Assembly: GCA_029860075.1 (NCBI GenBank)
Contig: JAOUBX010000014.1
Location: 1 to 64,000, forward strand
Length of the DNA: 64,000 bases
Direction of reading: 5' to 3'
DNA from: Deltaproteobacteria bacterium
GTDB taxonomy: Bacteria > Desulfobacterota > JADFVX01
Shown here piece after piece: positions 33,060 to 40,563 of the stretch. Under the pieces are notes generated by a model. The model worked only from the letters and a program-made list of their open reading frames with translations. It was not told where the DNA came from and searched no databases. The position numbers were made by a program, and so were the translations under genes. Within the stretch, counting starts at the first letter, position 1. Each line of letters opens with the position of its first letter.

Positions 33060-33593
33060 TCAGGAATACCTGGGGCATTGATAGGCTTCAATCGCCCCCT
33101 GTGAATGGGGAAAGCGGCCACAGTTTGTATAGTCCCAGAAATTTGACTTATAAACACGGCACCCGAAACCATCAGCAGACAGGAATGGGCAGCGAGCCGG
33201 TTTTTTGGCCCAATGAGTGGTACAGCAATTAATACACGTTGCGCAGGGATTCTCCCTCGTCAAAGCCATTGCTCCCGCTAAGAGCGGTTCACTTCTCGGC
33301 TCTGCAAACCAGTCTGTCTTGAAAAAACCCGTATCTTTATCTCCATGCGTAATATGCTGCCAGCAATACCTGACATAGTTGATGTAAACAGGAATATACC
33401 TTCGAAGCGAATAGCGCTCTCCCGTACAGCGGTACAAAAGCCACCACCCCCAGAAAGGGTTAAAAAAAGCCATGACAATATCAAAAGCAAGGAGAGAGCG
33501 GACCATCCAGGGAGGAAAGCCTCTGATCCATTTTGCACATTCGGAAACAAAACATTGATGATACTTATGGAGCAATGCAAAAAAACGAGTCAT
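33060..33593 (-). CDS. Cys-rich protein with a membrane-associated N-terminus, YkgJ-like cluster
   Basis: 177 residues from ATG 33593, chosen because AAGGGGG lies just upstream; the in-frame ATG at 33620 has none. The first half has an amphipathic/hydrophobic stretch ('SLLAFDIVMAFFNPFWGWWLLY'). The second half has 'CATCINCC', then C-P-F, 'GFGCRVY', 'NCGRFP' and 'CPRYS', about nine Cys in 60 residues. This resembles the CxxCxxCC metal-cluster proteins (YkgJ/PF03692) that bind zinc or Fe-S. Function unknown. Stand-alone gene between spacers. Confidence 0.65.
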   Translation of the reverse strand: MTRFFALLHKYHQCFVSECAKWIRGFPPWMVRSLLAFDIVMAFFNPFWGWWLLYRCTGERYSLRRYIPVYINYVRYCWQHITHGDKDTGFFKTDWFAEPRSEPLLAGAMALTRENPCATCINCCTTHWAKKPARCPFLSADGFGCRVYKSNFWDYTNCGRFPHSQGAIEAYQCPRYS

Positions 33594-33752
33594 CCTTTTC
33601 CCCCTTAATTCAGAATCCATTGAAGATATTAAACAGCCTTATCTTACTCAATGCAAACAAAACAAGCCCACATTTTTATAAAAAAGTATAAAAGAAAGAG
33701 AAAAAATGTCAAGAAAGATAATTCCAGGACAGAAGCAATATTTTATTACTAT

Positions 33753-34439
33753 TTATTTCCCCGAGACAATCTTCCCGATCTGCTGCCTGAATTTACCTGC
33801 GCCACCGTTTGCCGGGTGCCTTACTTCAAGACAATCGATAGCCAGGCTCTCAAGCTCTTTTTCCGCCACCTTACCCACGGCAATAACCTTTGCTTCAGGA
33901 AAAACGGAAAGGAAAGCCTTAAGGACAGGAATCCCTGAAGCCAGCTCATCATCAGTCGGTTTTCGGTTGCTAAGCATTCCTTTTGCCGGATTGTAGGGGT
34001 GCCAGGCAAAAGTGTTCCAGATGACAAAATCTGCCGGTGCAACACCCATGTTTAAAAGAGAACCCCAGACGATGGATGCCGTCGGTTCCGTAAAACCGTT
34101 GGGACGGACAGACTCCCTGCTCGTTCGTCTTGGAGAAATGGAAGTAAAGACGTCTTCCGCCCCAATCCCCTTTCCTTTCATGTGACCGAGAAGTATCCGT
34201 TCAGAAGTCATGGCTATGCCGCTAAAATGCCCCCCCTGGTAACCAATGGCCTCTCCCATGAGGATGTATTTCGCTTTTCCTGTCCGTTCCGTGAGATAGG
34301 CATGGAGATGACCGGTTCTGATCAACGGGGATTCACCACTAATATCGTTTTCGGCATCCACATCATTCCAGGGGTTAAAAACCCCGGGGGAGGAGAAATC
34401 TTTCAGGAGATTAATAAAGTGGTCTCTTTTTGCTTTCAT
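33753..34439 (-). CDS. Uracil-DNA glycosylase superfamily protein
   Basis: 228 residues. The UDG-fold landmarks are 'ILMGEAIGYQGGHFSGIAMTSE' (motif 1, G-E-A-x-G ... F-x-G), 'VIWNTFAWHPYNP' (the nucleotide-recognition strand with Asn and His) and 'EVRHPANGGAGKFRQQI' (motif 3, H-P...). It is likely to act in base-excision repair or a related role. The catalytic Asp/His of family 1 is not in the standard place, so exact activity is open. It starts 8 bp after dgkA, probably one transcript. Confidence 0.75.
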   Translation of the reverse strand: MKAKRDHFINLLKDFSSPGVFNPWNDVDAENDISGESPLIRTGHLHAYLTERTGKAKYILMGEAIGYQGGHFSGIAMTSERILLGHMKGKGIGAEDVFTSISPRRTSRESVRPNGFTEPTASIVWGSLLNMGVAPADFVIWNTFAWHPYNPAKGMLSNRKPTDDELASGIPVLKAFLSVFPEAKVIAVGKVAEKELESLAIDCLEVRHPANGGAGKFRQQIGKIVSGK

Positions 34440-34447
34440 TTGAGTAA

Positions 34448-34825
34448 TTAAAAGAACCGCTCAACACTAATCATTAACCAGATAAAAACCGTCATGACAA
34501 GGCTGCAAAAAACGGCGGCTGAACCGAGGTCCTTTGCCCTGCCTGAAAGTTCATGATGCTCTGTCCCTACCCTGTCGACAACAGCCTCGATAGAAGAATT
34601 GAGCAGTTCCGTAATAAGGACAATGAGGCAGGAACCGATGAGGAGCGATCTTTCGACCGCCGTCTGCCCTAACCAGAAGGCGGAAGGAACCATGAGGGCA
34701 GCCGCTGCCAATTCAAGGCGAAAGGCCTCTTCATGCTTCCATGCCGCCTTTAGCCCTGCCATGGTATAGCGCGTGGCAAGAAGAGGCCTTTTGAGTCCCC
34801 TGTTTTCAGCTTTCCCCTTATGCAT
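34448..34825 (-). CDS. dgkA: Diacylglycerol kinase (DgkA type)
   Basis: 125 residues from ATG 34825 (a TTG one codon earlier is possible). It is a small three-helix inner-membrane kinase that phosphorylates diacylglycerol using ATP. Diagnostic: 'AAWKHEEAFRLELAAAALMVP', 'ITELLNSSIEAVVDRVGTEHHELSGRAKDLGSAAVF' with the catalytic Glu of ELLNSSIE and the D-x-G-S motif, and a last membrane helix. It recycles diacylglycerol left by phospholipid-headgroup transfer. Upstream of the UDG-like gene. Confidence 0.95.
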   Translation of the reverse strand: MHKGKAENRGLKRPLLATRYTMAGLKAAWKHEEAFRLELAAAALMVPSAFWLGQTAVERSLLIGSCLIVLITELLNSSIEAVVDRVGTEHHELSGRAKDLGSAAVFCSLVMTVFIWLMISVERFF

Positions 34826-34842
34826 CAATAAATTCCGTTGAT

Positions 34843-34885
34843 AAAAAAAAATAAAGGCCCGGCAAAAAAAAGCGAGCCCTTTATA
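34843..34885 (-). terminator. Probable intrinsic terminator after the glutaredoxin gene
   Basis: Minus-strand AAAGGGCTCG and CGGGCCTTT arms pair imperfectly, followed by a T-rich run. It lies between the glutaredoxin stop and the dgkA start. Confidence 0.45.
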
Positions 34886-34908
34886 TTTATAGTAATGCCA
34901 TTAGAAAC

Positions 34909-35142
34909 TCAACCGAAATTTTTTTTCAGGTAATGGACAATATCATCTGATTCATGCATCGGCTTGCCGTCAACGACAAGACAGGGCACCTGTGTGCGCC
35001 CGGCAAGTTCCATAAGTTCCTCCCTGTAAGCATCATTTTCCCTTGTGTCCCTCATTTCAAGCTCAATACCAAGTTCCTTAACGGCGCTCCTCACCCTGGC
35101 GCAATAAGGACAGCTTTCAAAGTGATACAGAATCATTGACAT
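34909..35142 (-). CDS. Glutaredoxin
   Basis: 77 residues from ATG 35142, with GGGAGG six bases upstream; the longer open frame to 35367 is discarded. The active site C11-P-Y-C14 lies in 'LYHFESCPYCARVRSAVKELG'. 'TQVPCLVVDGKPMHESDDIVHYLKKNF' holds the cis-Pro (VP) and the GSH-binding 'ESDDIV'. It would reduce disulfides or glutathionylated proteins in the cytosol. It starts 64 bp downstream of the GH15-like gene on the same strand. Confidence 0.93.
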   Translation of the reverse strand: MSMILYHFESCPYCARVRSAVKELGIELEMRDTRENDAYREELMELAGRTQVPCLVVDGKPMHESDDIVHYLKKNFG

Positions 35143-35206
35143 AATAAACCTCCCATATTTAATCTCTTTTTTTATTGGATAAAGCGGGTTCCACGAGGAT
35201 TCAGCT

Positions 35207-36535
35207 TTATTTGGAAGACTCCCTGGACCAGTAGGTTCCGTGCGATTCAACTTCCATTCTCGTGTAGAGAGCCTTGGCATATTCCACATGAGACCACATA
35301 AGAGGAACGGCAAAGACGATATGCTTGTCATGAGGCTGTTTTTTTTTCCGCTCTCTGATCCGGCCATAGCTCCCTTTCATATTATTCAGCTCTTCAAGGA
35401 TATAATCAAAGGGAACATTGGGTACCATAATTTCCCTGTAAAATTCCTTATCGAAATCAAGACCCGTCTCCCATTCGAGCGCCATGAATTCCTCAAAGCG
35501 CTGATAGGTGCTCAAATGTTCCGGAATAAATCCCTCTTTCGTTTTGTAGTTATCAATCTCATTGAGTATCTTGTCGGCAAGAGCGGCCTCTCCAACCCTG
35601 AAGTAATACCTGGCAAGCATGGCCGTATACTGCAGCCAGGGCCCGTTACCTGCATGTATATGTGTGTGAACGTCTTCCGTAAAGGGAAGATAGCGTTGAA
35701 GCATACCGAGTTCAGGGTCCCAGAGATGGTTGGCCATGAATTCAATGGTATTTTTGAGCACTTTACTGTTCTCTTTATGAAATCCGAAATAATAGGGACT
35801 CATGAGTGTTATATCAGGTTTGTAGTCATAATCTCCTTCCGGCGTGATCCTTCTTATGTAGCGGTCGTTATGAATAAGAAGTTTGTGAATATTTCTCTCG
35901 AAGTAGGGAACAAAGTCGAGGATTTCTTTGGAAATATTCGTCTTCCCTATATGCTCGTGAATAACTTCTGCAAGATGAAAGGCCCTGAGATAGGAAAAAT
36001 TTACCCAAAGTGAATATCCCCTTTCAATGGCTGATTCATGGATGGATGTTGTGGAAAAGAAGAGATTGATTTCACGTCTGAAATAATTTTTGAGCGCAAA
36101 GAGGGCCGCCTTGTTGATGGCATCGGTAATATTCTTTAAACTCTTGATTTTCTCTCCCCTGTCGAGAGAGGCAAGAACATAGTTGGCAAGAATAATCATG
36201 CCATGGGCAACATTGTCTTCCTGGATATACAGCCCTTTGTCGGTGCCGTCAGGATCATAGCGTTGTCCCCAGTAGCCGTCATCACGCTGTATATGAAGGG
36301 TAAATGAGGCGACGCCCTTGAGCAGTTCAAAAGACTCGTCGGCAAATGAAAAATGAGAACCCGATAATTTATTGAACAGGTGAGTTGCACAGGCCCCGTC
36401 CCGAGGATAAAAATAGGGATACCTCGAACCGGGTGTTGTCGCCATAAGTACCTTGTGGCCCTTTTCATCATTTTTATACAGACATTGTCTGATGATATCA
36501 AAATGATGGCCTATCTCTTTTTCATAATCAATCAA
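35207..36535 (-). CDS. GH15-like (alpha/alpha)6 glycoside hydrolase
   Basis: 442 residues, cytosolic, no signal peptide. The pattern is that of (alpha/alpha)6-barrel hydrolases related to GH15: 'TTPGSRYPYFYPRDGACATHLFN' at the start, 'DGYWGQRYDPDGTDKG' and 'IQEDNVAHGMIILANYV' (acidic residues), and 'FMALEWETGLDFDKEF' late in the barrel. The substrate is not identified. The next gene on the transcript's 5' side, 9 bp away, is an MPGP-family HAD phosphatase, so a role in mannosyl- or glucosyl-glycerate turnover is a reasonable inference. The start is TTG (36533-36535) with AGAGGG upstream. Confidence 0.75.
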   Translation of the reverse strand: MIDYEKEIGHHFDIIRQCLYKNDEKGHKVLMATTPGSRYPYFYPRDGACATHLFNKLSGSHFSFADESFELLKGVASFTLHIQRDDGYWGQRYDPDGTDKGLYIQEDNVAHGMIILANYVLASLDRGEKIKSLKNITDAINKAALFALKNYFRREINLFFSTTSIHESAIERGYSLWVNFSYLRAFHLAEVIHEHIGKTNISKEILDFVPYFERNIHKLLIHNDRYIRRITPEGDYDYKPDITLMSPYYFGFHKENSKVLKNTIEFMANHLWDPELGMLQRYLPFTEDVHTHIHAGNGPWLQYTAMLARYYFRVGEAALADKILNEIDNYKTKEGFIPEHLSTYQRFEEFMALEWETGLDFDKEFYREIMVPNVPFDYILEELNNMKGSYGRIRERKKKQPHDKHIVFAVPLMWSHVEYAKALYTRMEVESHGTYWSRESSK

Positions 36536-36544
36536 AAGGGCCCT

Positions 36545-37384
36545 CTAGGCTGATAAATAATTACCATCGAGAAACTTGAGAACCGCATCATTCCAGCCGA
36601 CGGGACCAATTCCCTCTGTTTTTACAAAGTTCTCCGTCCCCTCAGCCTCCATCCAGCTTCCATCCCATTTCCTCACAATGACAGGCCTTTCAACGGCGCT
36701 TAACATTGAAAGATCATTTTCACTGTCTCCAAGGCCCATTGTCATAACCTTGCCCCTGGCGATTTTAGAAAAAATTCCTTTGATCTTTTTTACGGCAGTT
36801 CCTTTATCAGCAGTGTTCCCCATGAGGTGATAAAAGCGGCCCCCTTTAACGACAGTAAGCCCCCTGCCGTTAAACCGGGCAACAAGCTCCCCTATCAGGG
36901 TATCATCACCGGAAGAAAAGATAAAAGGTTCTGTAAAACTTCTCTCCATGGCAAGGACGGCTTCATTTTCCGGGAGTGAGGTAAGCCCCATCACTTCATC
37001 GACAGTCATATCACTAAAAGACCTCACATCAATGCCCGTTGCTTCCCTCACATGGAGAAAAACCTTTCTCAGTTCATCCCTGCCCGTCCCCATTTCAATA
37101 AGCAAATACTCTTTATCTTTTGAAGAATATTGAATGCGTTCTTCAAACTCCACCGACAAAAAACCCTTGGGCAGGTAAATGCCGCCGCCGTTTTCAGAAA
37201 TGAAGGGCAGCTTCATCCCGAGTTTATTACAGTAAAGCACTATTTCGTCCCGCGTTTTACTGCTGCACAAAATGAGGGGCACGGAAAGTTGCTTTACCCT
37301 GTCAAGCGCCGTCCGGGCGGCTTCAAAAGAGTAGGTATTATGATCGAGAAGGGTCCCGTCAAGATCTGTTATTATCAGTTTCAT
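36545..37384 (-). CDS. HAD phosphatase, mannosyl-3-phosphoglycerate phosphatase family
   Basis: 279 residues of HAD subfamily IIB. Catalytic D7 and D9 lie in 'ITDLDGTLLD'. 'PLILCSSKTRDEI' is motif II. 'GLPFISENGGGIYLP' (here 'MKLPFISENGGGI') is typical of the YedP/MPGP branch. 'MGLGDSENDLSML' is motif IV. The family dephosphorylates mannosyl-3-phosphoglycerate to the osmolyte mannosylglycerate, or the glucosyl analogue. The synthase gene is not in the window. First gene of an operon with the GH15-like hydrolase. Confidence 0.85.
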   Translation of the reverse strand: MKLIITDLDGTLLDHNTYSFEAARTALDRVKQLSVPLILCSSKTRDEIVLYCNKLGMKLPFISENGGGIYLPKGFLSVEFEERIQYSSKDKEYLLIEMGTGRDELRKVFLHVREATGIDVRSFSDMTVDEVMGLTSLPENEAVLAMERSFTEPFIFSSGDDTLIGELVARFNGRGLTVVKGGRFYHLMGNTADKGTAVKKIKGIFSKIARGKVMTMGLGDSENDLSMLSAVERPVIVRKWDGSWMEAEGTENFVKTEGIGPVGWNDAVLKFLDGNYLSA

Positions 37385-37642
37385 TGTTTACTAACATATA
37401 TCAATAACTCATAGATGTCAATTTGAAGAAAGATAACAAAATTAAATAGATAAACAATTACTTAAGGAGCAGGAGTTAAAAGCCGAATCCGGAATGATTG
37501 ATGAAAGCGCCGGGAACGGGCTGCTTCCTCATAATATTGTCCGGATTGCAGGAAATGAATACTTTTGTTCCTTTTACTTTAGGGGCTTTATAAAGTATAT
37601 TTTAAAATATCTCCCCGGGAAAAATAACAATATGGAGAAGTA

Positions 37643-38380
37643 ATGTCGGAAGAGAACAAAAAGGAAGAAAAAACCCAATGGACTGCTCCTAATGAAAACA
37701 GGGGGTATTTATCAGGCAAAAAAAGATTGGGAGAAATGCTCATTGAAAAAGGCCTCATCAATGAGAGCCAACTTGAAGCGGCCATTAAAAAGCAGAAGCA
37801 ATGGGGTGGAAGGCTGGGCGCAAACCTTGTAAAATTGAACTATATCACTGAAGTAACGCTCCTTAAATTTCTGGGACGGCAACTTGAACTCCCCTGTACG
37901 GATCTGACAAAAATAAAGTTTGATAAAAACGTTTATTCAATAATAACGCTGGAAATTGCCAAACAATACCACGTCATTCCCATTGAAAAAAGAACGAATG
38001 ATAAGGCAAACATCCTCTTTCTTGCCATGTCCGACCCAACCAATACTATCGTTATTGATGAAATATCCTTCCTTACAGGCTACAGGGTGAATCCCGTCAT
38101 CGGAACGGATTCACAAATTGCAGCCGCCATAGACAGGTACTATTTTGAAAGAAACTGGGTAGAGATCAAGCCCCTGTCTTCCAGAGTAAAAACCTTAAAA
38201 CAGGAAGAAATGGTCATCGTTAACGAAAGCGCTCCCAAAGAAACAATGGAAGCTGAAGAGACATCAAAGGAGCTCGGAAAAAGCAAGGACCTGCTGGCGC
38301 TTATCAGGGTGCTTGTAAAAAAAGGGCATATCTCTGTTGATGAATTCAAACGAGAATTAAAGGCAGTAAAAAATGGATAA
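37643..38380 (+). CDS. Stand-alone MshEN (GspE N-terminal) domain protein
   Basis: 245 residues, soluble. Residues about 27-165 match the MshEN/T2SSE-N domain. 'KRLGEMLIEKGLINESQLEAAIKKQ' and 'RLGANLVKLNYITEVTLLKFLGRQLELP' are the two tandem 24-residue units (RLGxxLxxxGxI...L) that bind cyclic di-GMP in MshE-type ATPases. 'AKQYHVIPIEKR' and 'AMSDPTN..VIDEISFLTGYRVNPVI' complete the fold. No ATPase domain follows; the C-terminal ~80 residues are charged and helical. Probably a c-di-GMP receptor or adaptor. ATG with GGAG upstream. Stand-alone gene with no type II secretion/pilus genes nearby. Confidence 0.85.
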   Translation: MSEENKKEEKTQWTAPNENRGYLSGKKRLGEMLIEKGLINESQLEAAIKKQKQWGGRLGANLVKLNYITEVTLLKFLGRQLELPCTDLTKIKFDKNVYSIITLEIAKQYHVIPIEKRTNDKANILFLAMSDPTNTIVIDEISFLTGYRVNPVIGTDSQIAAAIDRYYFERNWVEIKPLSSRVKTLKQEEMVIVNESAPKETMEAEETSKELGKSKDLLALIRVLVKKGHISVDEFKRELKAVKNG

Positions 38381-39095
38381 CCTTTTTTCACCATTTGCAA
38401 AACCTTATCTCTCCGGCCCGCTCCACCATCAACAACCCCGGTGTTTATGGGGCTGGCCATAAAACAAGTGATCGCCGAGAGAATTTATTGCTATAAACAA
38501 TTATAAATTTAAGGCGGGAAACTGATCTTAATAAATGAAATTATGAAAGGCCTTTTCCCATCTTTTGGCCGTCATCAATGCTTGCTTCCTGTTTATGCCG
38601 ATTTTGATGAGAAGGCAATAGACATGCATGGAATTCAGGTGATGTTGGATAAGCTTTTTCATATACCTCTTAAGCAGATCATCAAGTTTTACCAAGTTAG
38701 AATTGCACTTAGCATGCCAAAAGCGCTAAATGGCTTAACTGACTGAATTTATAATACTTTTCGCAGTATGACGCCCCCTGTTGACACGTTGAAAGAAGAA
38801 TCAAAGGCAAGTGTAAAGAATAATGACACCTATTGATATCCTGTATTGTGCATGCTTGATCTGCCGGAGGAGAAAAGCAGGCACCCACGAGAGGAGCCGG
38901 TGTAAATTTTATTGTTCAACAGACAGGCATCAGCGCGCACTCTGCCGACTTTCCGGGCTAAACAAAGCAAACACTCAAAACAGCACCGAATTGGGGGAAG
39001 TATTCCAGGAGAATATTGATCTTTTTTTAAAACAAAACCGGGTAAAGCCTGTTCAGAGCCTACTTTTATTAATGCACAAAGCACGCCTTACCCGG
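38381..39095. other. 715-bp region between the MshEN and membrane-protein genes
   Basis: Apart from the possible minus-strand ORF at 38528-38695, it contains CCGGGTAAAGC and GCCTTACCCGG (about 39040-39096), which could form a long-loop hairpin at the end of the membrane-protein transcript. A plus-strand frame (38823-39137) is Cys/Arg-rich, lacks a ribosome binding site and overlaps the neighbour; not accepted. Confidence 0.4.
38528..38695 (-). CDS. Possible small protein or gene remnant, 55 residues
   Basis: The minus-strand frame is open from 38731 to stop TAA 38528-38530. A TTG at 38695 or ATG at 38662 could start it. The reading 'LVKLDDLLKRYMKKLIQHH', then 'LNSMHVYCLLIKIGINRKQ', then 'LMTAKRWEKAF', looks like a real helical protein (His/Lys-rich, amphipathic) rather than noise. 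The overlapping plus-strand frame (38543-38746) looks less convincing. No good ribosome binding site is visible, and the frame upstream is closed by a stop, so this may be the 3' remnant of a larger gene. Family unknown. Confidence 0.3.
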   Translation of the reverse strand: MVKLDDLLKRYMKKLIQHHLNSMHVYCLLIKIGINRKQALMTAKRWEKAFHNFIY

Positions 39096-40151
39096 CTAAT
39101 CTTCACTTTTAAATTTACACCGCTTTTCAGCAATTAGCTGTACTACTTTTTTCATTCCAAAACCCTGATAACGAATACCCGAGGGAAGGTCGGGCAGATT
39201 TGATTTTATCAGTATGCCCCTGCTGAAAAAACCTGTTTTTTCCGGCATCGCTTCTATTTTGTCATAGGGTATGAAAAACCTGTGAAACATTACGCGTATT
39301 TCAAGGCCATCATGATAGATCAAAAGCCTGAAAAAGGGCCAACTGCCGTTAAATAAAAATATCGAGCCACCACCGGTAAATGATGCAATCTTATCTCTTT
39401 TCTTTTGAAAGGGTGAAGGGAAAAAATTATAGATTATTGATATAAATAAAATAAAAAAGACAGCAGGCACAATCATAATCGGCATTTGCTGCAAACCGCT
39501 ATGCCTTTCAATTGCAAACACTGAGATAAAGGGAACAGCAATAATTAAAGCAAAAGTACCGGGAACACCAAAGGGCAAGAGGGCATCACAATATTTTTCT
39601 TTCGATTTTGAAGAGCTGCGAAGACTTTCCTCTTCAACTGTACTGTCAATATGGCCGCTTCCTAAACCATCTGTACCAAAGCGGCTTTTACTGGTCGGGA
39701 GACGCCCCAGATAACGAACGCCATAGTAGGCAGGCACTCCGAACTGAACAATAAAGATGACCACAAAAACTGTAAAAAACAGTGACACACCTTCATGATC
39801 CAAAGGAAGTTGATCCAGGGGAAAAGCAAAAAACATAAACCCGATAAAAAGGGCAAGCAATAAAATAACGGCCACTTGGCCAACCCTTTTGCCCTGTGGA
39901 TCCAGCGCTTTTATCGCTTTGGAGGAATAAAGGAAAAGACCGCCAAGAAACAATAAACCGGTTAAAGCCAGGTAAGGAAAAAGGGGGGAGAAATTAAAGG
40001 GACTCTCTTCAAATGGCCCAATGTAGTAAAACGTATAATTACATAGGGCCCCACCGACACAAATCCCCCCCAATACTTTCATTACCTTTGCGGCTTTCTC
40101 AATATTGGGCTCGCCTTTGCGAAGTTCCTTAATAAGGTCAAAAATATCCAT
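39096..40151 (-). CDS. Multi-pass membrane protein of unknown function
   Basis: 351 residues. There are about seven membrane segments in two groups (about 25-130 and 190-245). They are separated by a Ser-rich cytoplasmic stretch ('PTSKSRFGTDGLGSGHIDSTVEEESLRSSSKSKEK'-like, about 150-185) and followed by a C-terminal soluble domain (about 255-351). That domain has 'RLLIYHDGLEIRVMFHRFFIPYDKIEAM', resembling a bacterial PH-like fold. Not recognised as a named family. Stand-alone, start without a clear ribosome binding site. Confidence 0.65.
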   Translation of the reverse strand: MDIFDLIKELRKGEPNIEKAAKVMKVLGGICVGGALCNYTFYYIGPFEESPFNFSPLFPYLALTGLLFLGGLFLYSSKAIKALDPQGKRVGQVAVILLLALFIGFMFFAFPLDQLPLDHEGVSLFFTVFVVIFIVQFGVPAYYGVRYLGRLPTSKSRFGTDGLGSGHIDSTVEEESLRSSSKSKEKYCDALLPFGVPGTFALIIAVPFISVFAIERHSGLQQMPIMIVPAVFFILFISIIYNFFPSPFQKKRDKIASFTGGGSIFLFNGSWPFFRLLIYHDGLEIRVMFHRFFIPYDKIEAMPEKTGFFSRGILIKSNLPDLPSGIRYQGFGMKKVVQLIAEKRCKFKSED

Positions 40152-40407
40152 AGGGTTAGTGGCTGCTGTTTAAACACCCAAAAAGCCCGAAACCGTTACC
40201 GGTCCAAACTTTTTATTGTTCAGGCAATATTTTTTTCACCCATTTTATTACCCCCTCAAAACATTCGTTACATTTTATACCGCAACCGGGTTTCTATGTA
40301 AACAATTTTTGCCTGATATAGCATTTATTATTGCGCTACAGATTATGGAGGCGTCCTGCCGGAACATCTTTACAGGAGGGATTATTTAGCTCAAAGGGGG
40401 AAATGCT
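40152..40407. other. Intergenic region, no clear gene
   Basis: AT-rich. A plus-strand AGGAGGG (about 40374-40380) and AAAGGGGG (40393-40400) precede the possible 51-codon ORF at 40408-40563. Otherwise empty. Confidence 0.4.
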
Positions 40408-40563
40408 TTGTTTATTCTACCCTGCATTCTTGCAGCCTTCCTTTGTGCTCCCGGCTGCTTTGCGGAAAAAATCACAACGGATTGTCAGGCGTTACCACCT
40501 GGCGGCCGTGCATATATCCACTTGAAGGGGGACTTGAAATATAGCTCACGGAAAAAAGAATAA
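40408..40563 (+). CDS. Possible 51-residue secreted small protein, antisense to the hydrolase 3' end
   Basis: TTG 40408 behind AAAGGGGG (about 7-bp spacing), stop TAA 40561-40563. The product begins with a convincing signal peptide, 'MFILPCILAAFLCAPGCFA', followed by a polar ~32-residue tail with one Cys. The last 92 bp overlap the 3' end of the hydrolase gene on the other strand, which argues against it. It may be chance or the remnant of an older gene. Confidence 0.25.
   Translation: MFILPCILAAFLCAPGCFAEKITTDCQALPPGGRAYIHLKGDLKYSSRKKE

Noticed and set aside
35143-35367. N-terminal extension of the glutaredoxin frame
   Set aside because: The internal ATG at 35142 has a GGGAGG site and gives the exact glutaredoxin length; the extension also overlaps the GH15-like gene.
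38823-39137. 104-codon plus-strand frame with several Cys
   Set aside because: No ribosome binding site, overlaps the 3' end of the opposing membrane-protein gene, and the Cys residues form no metal-site pattern.
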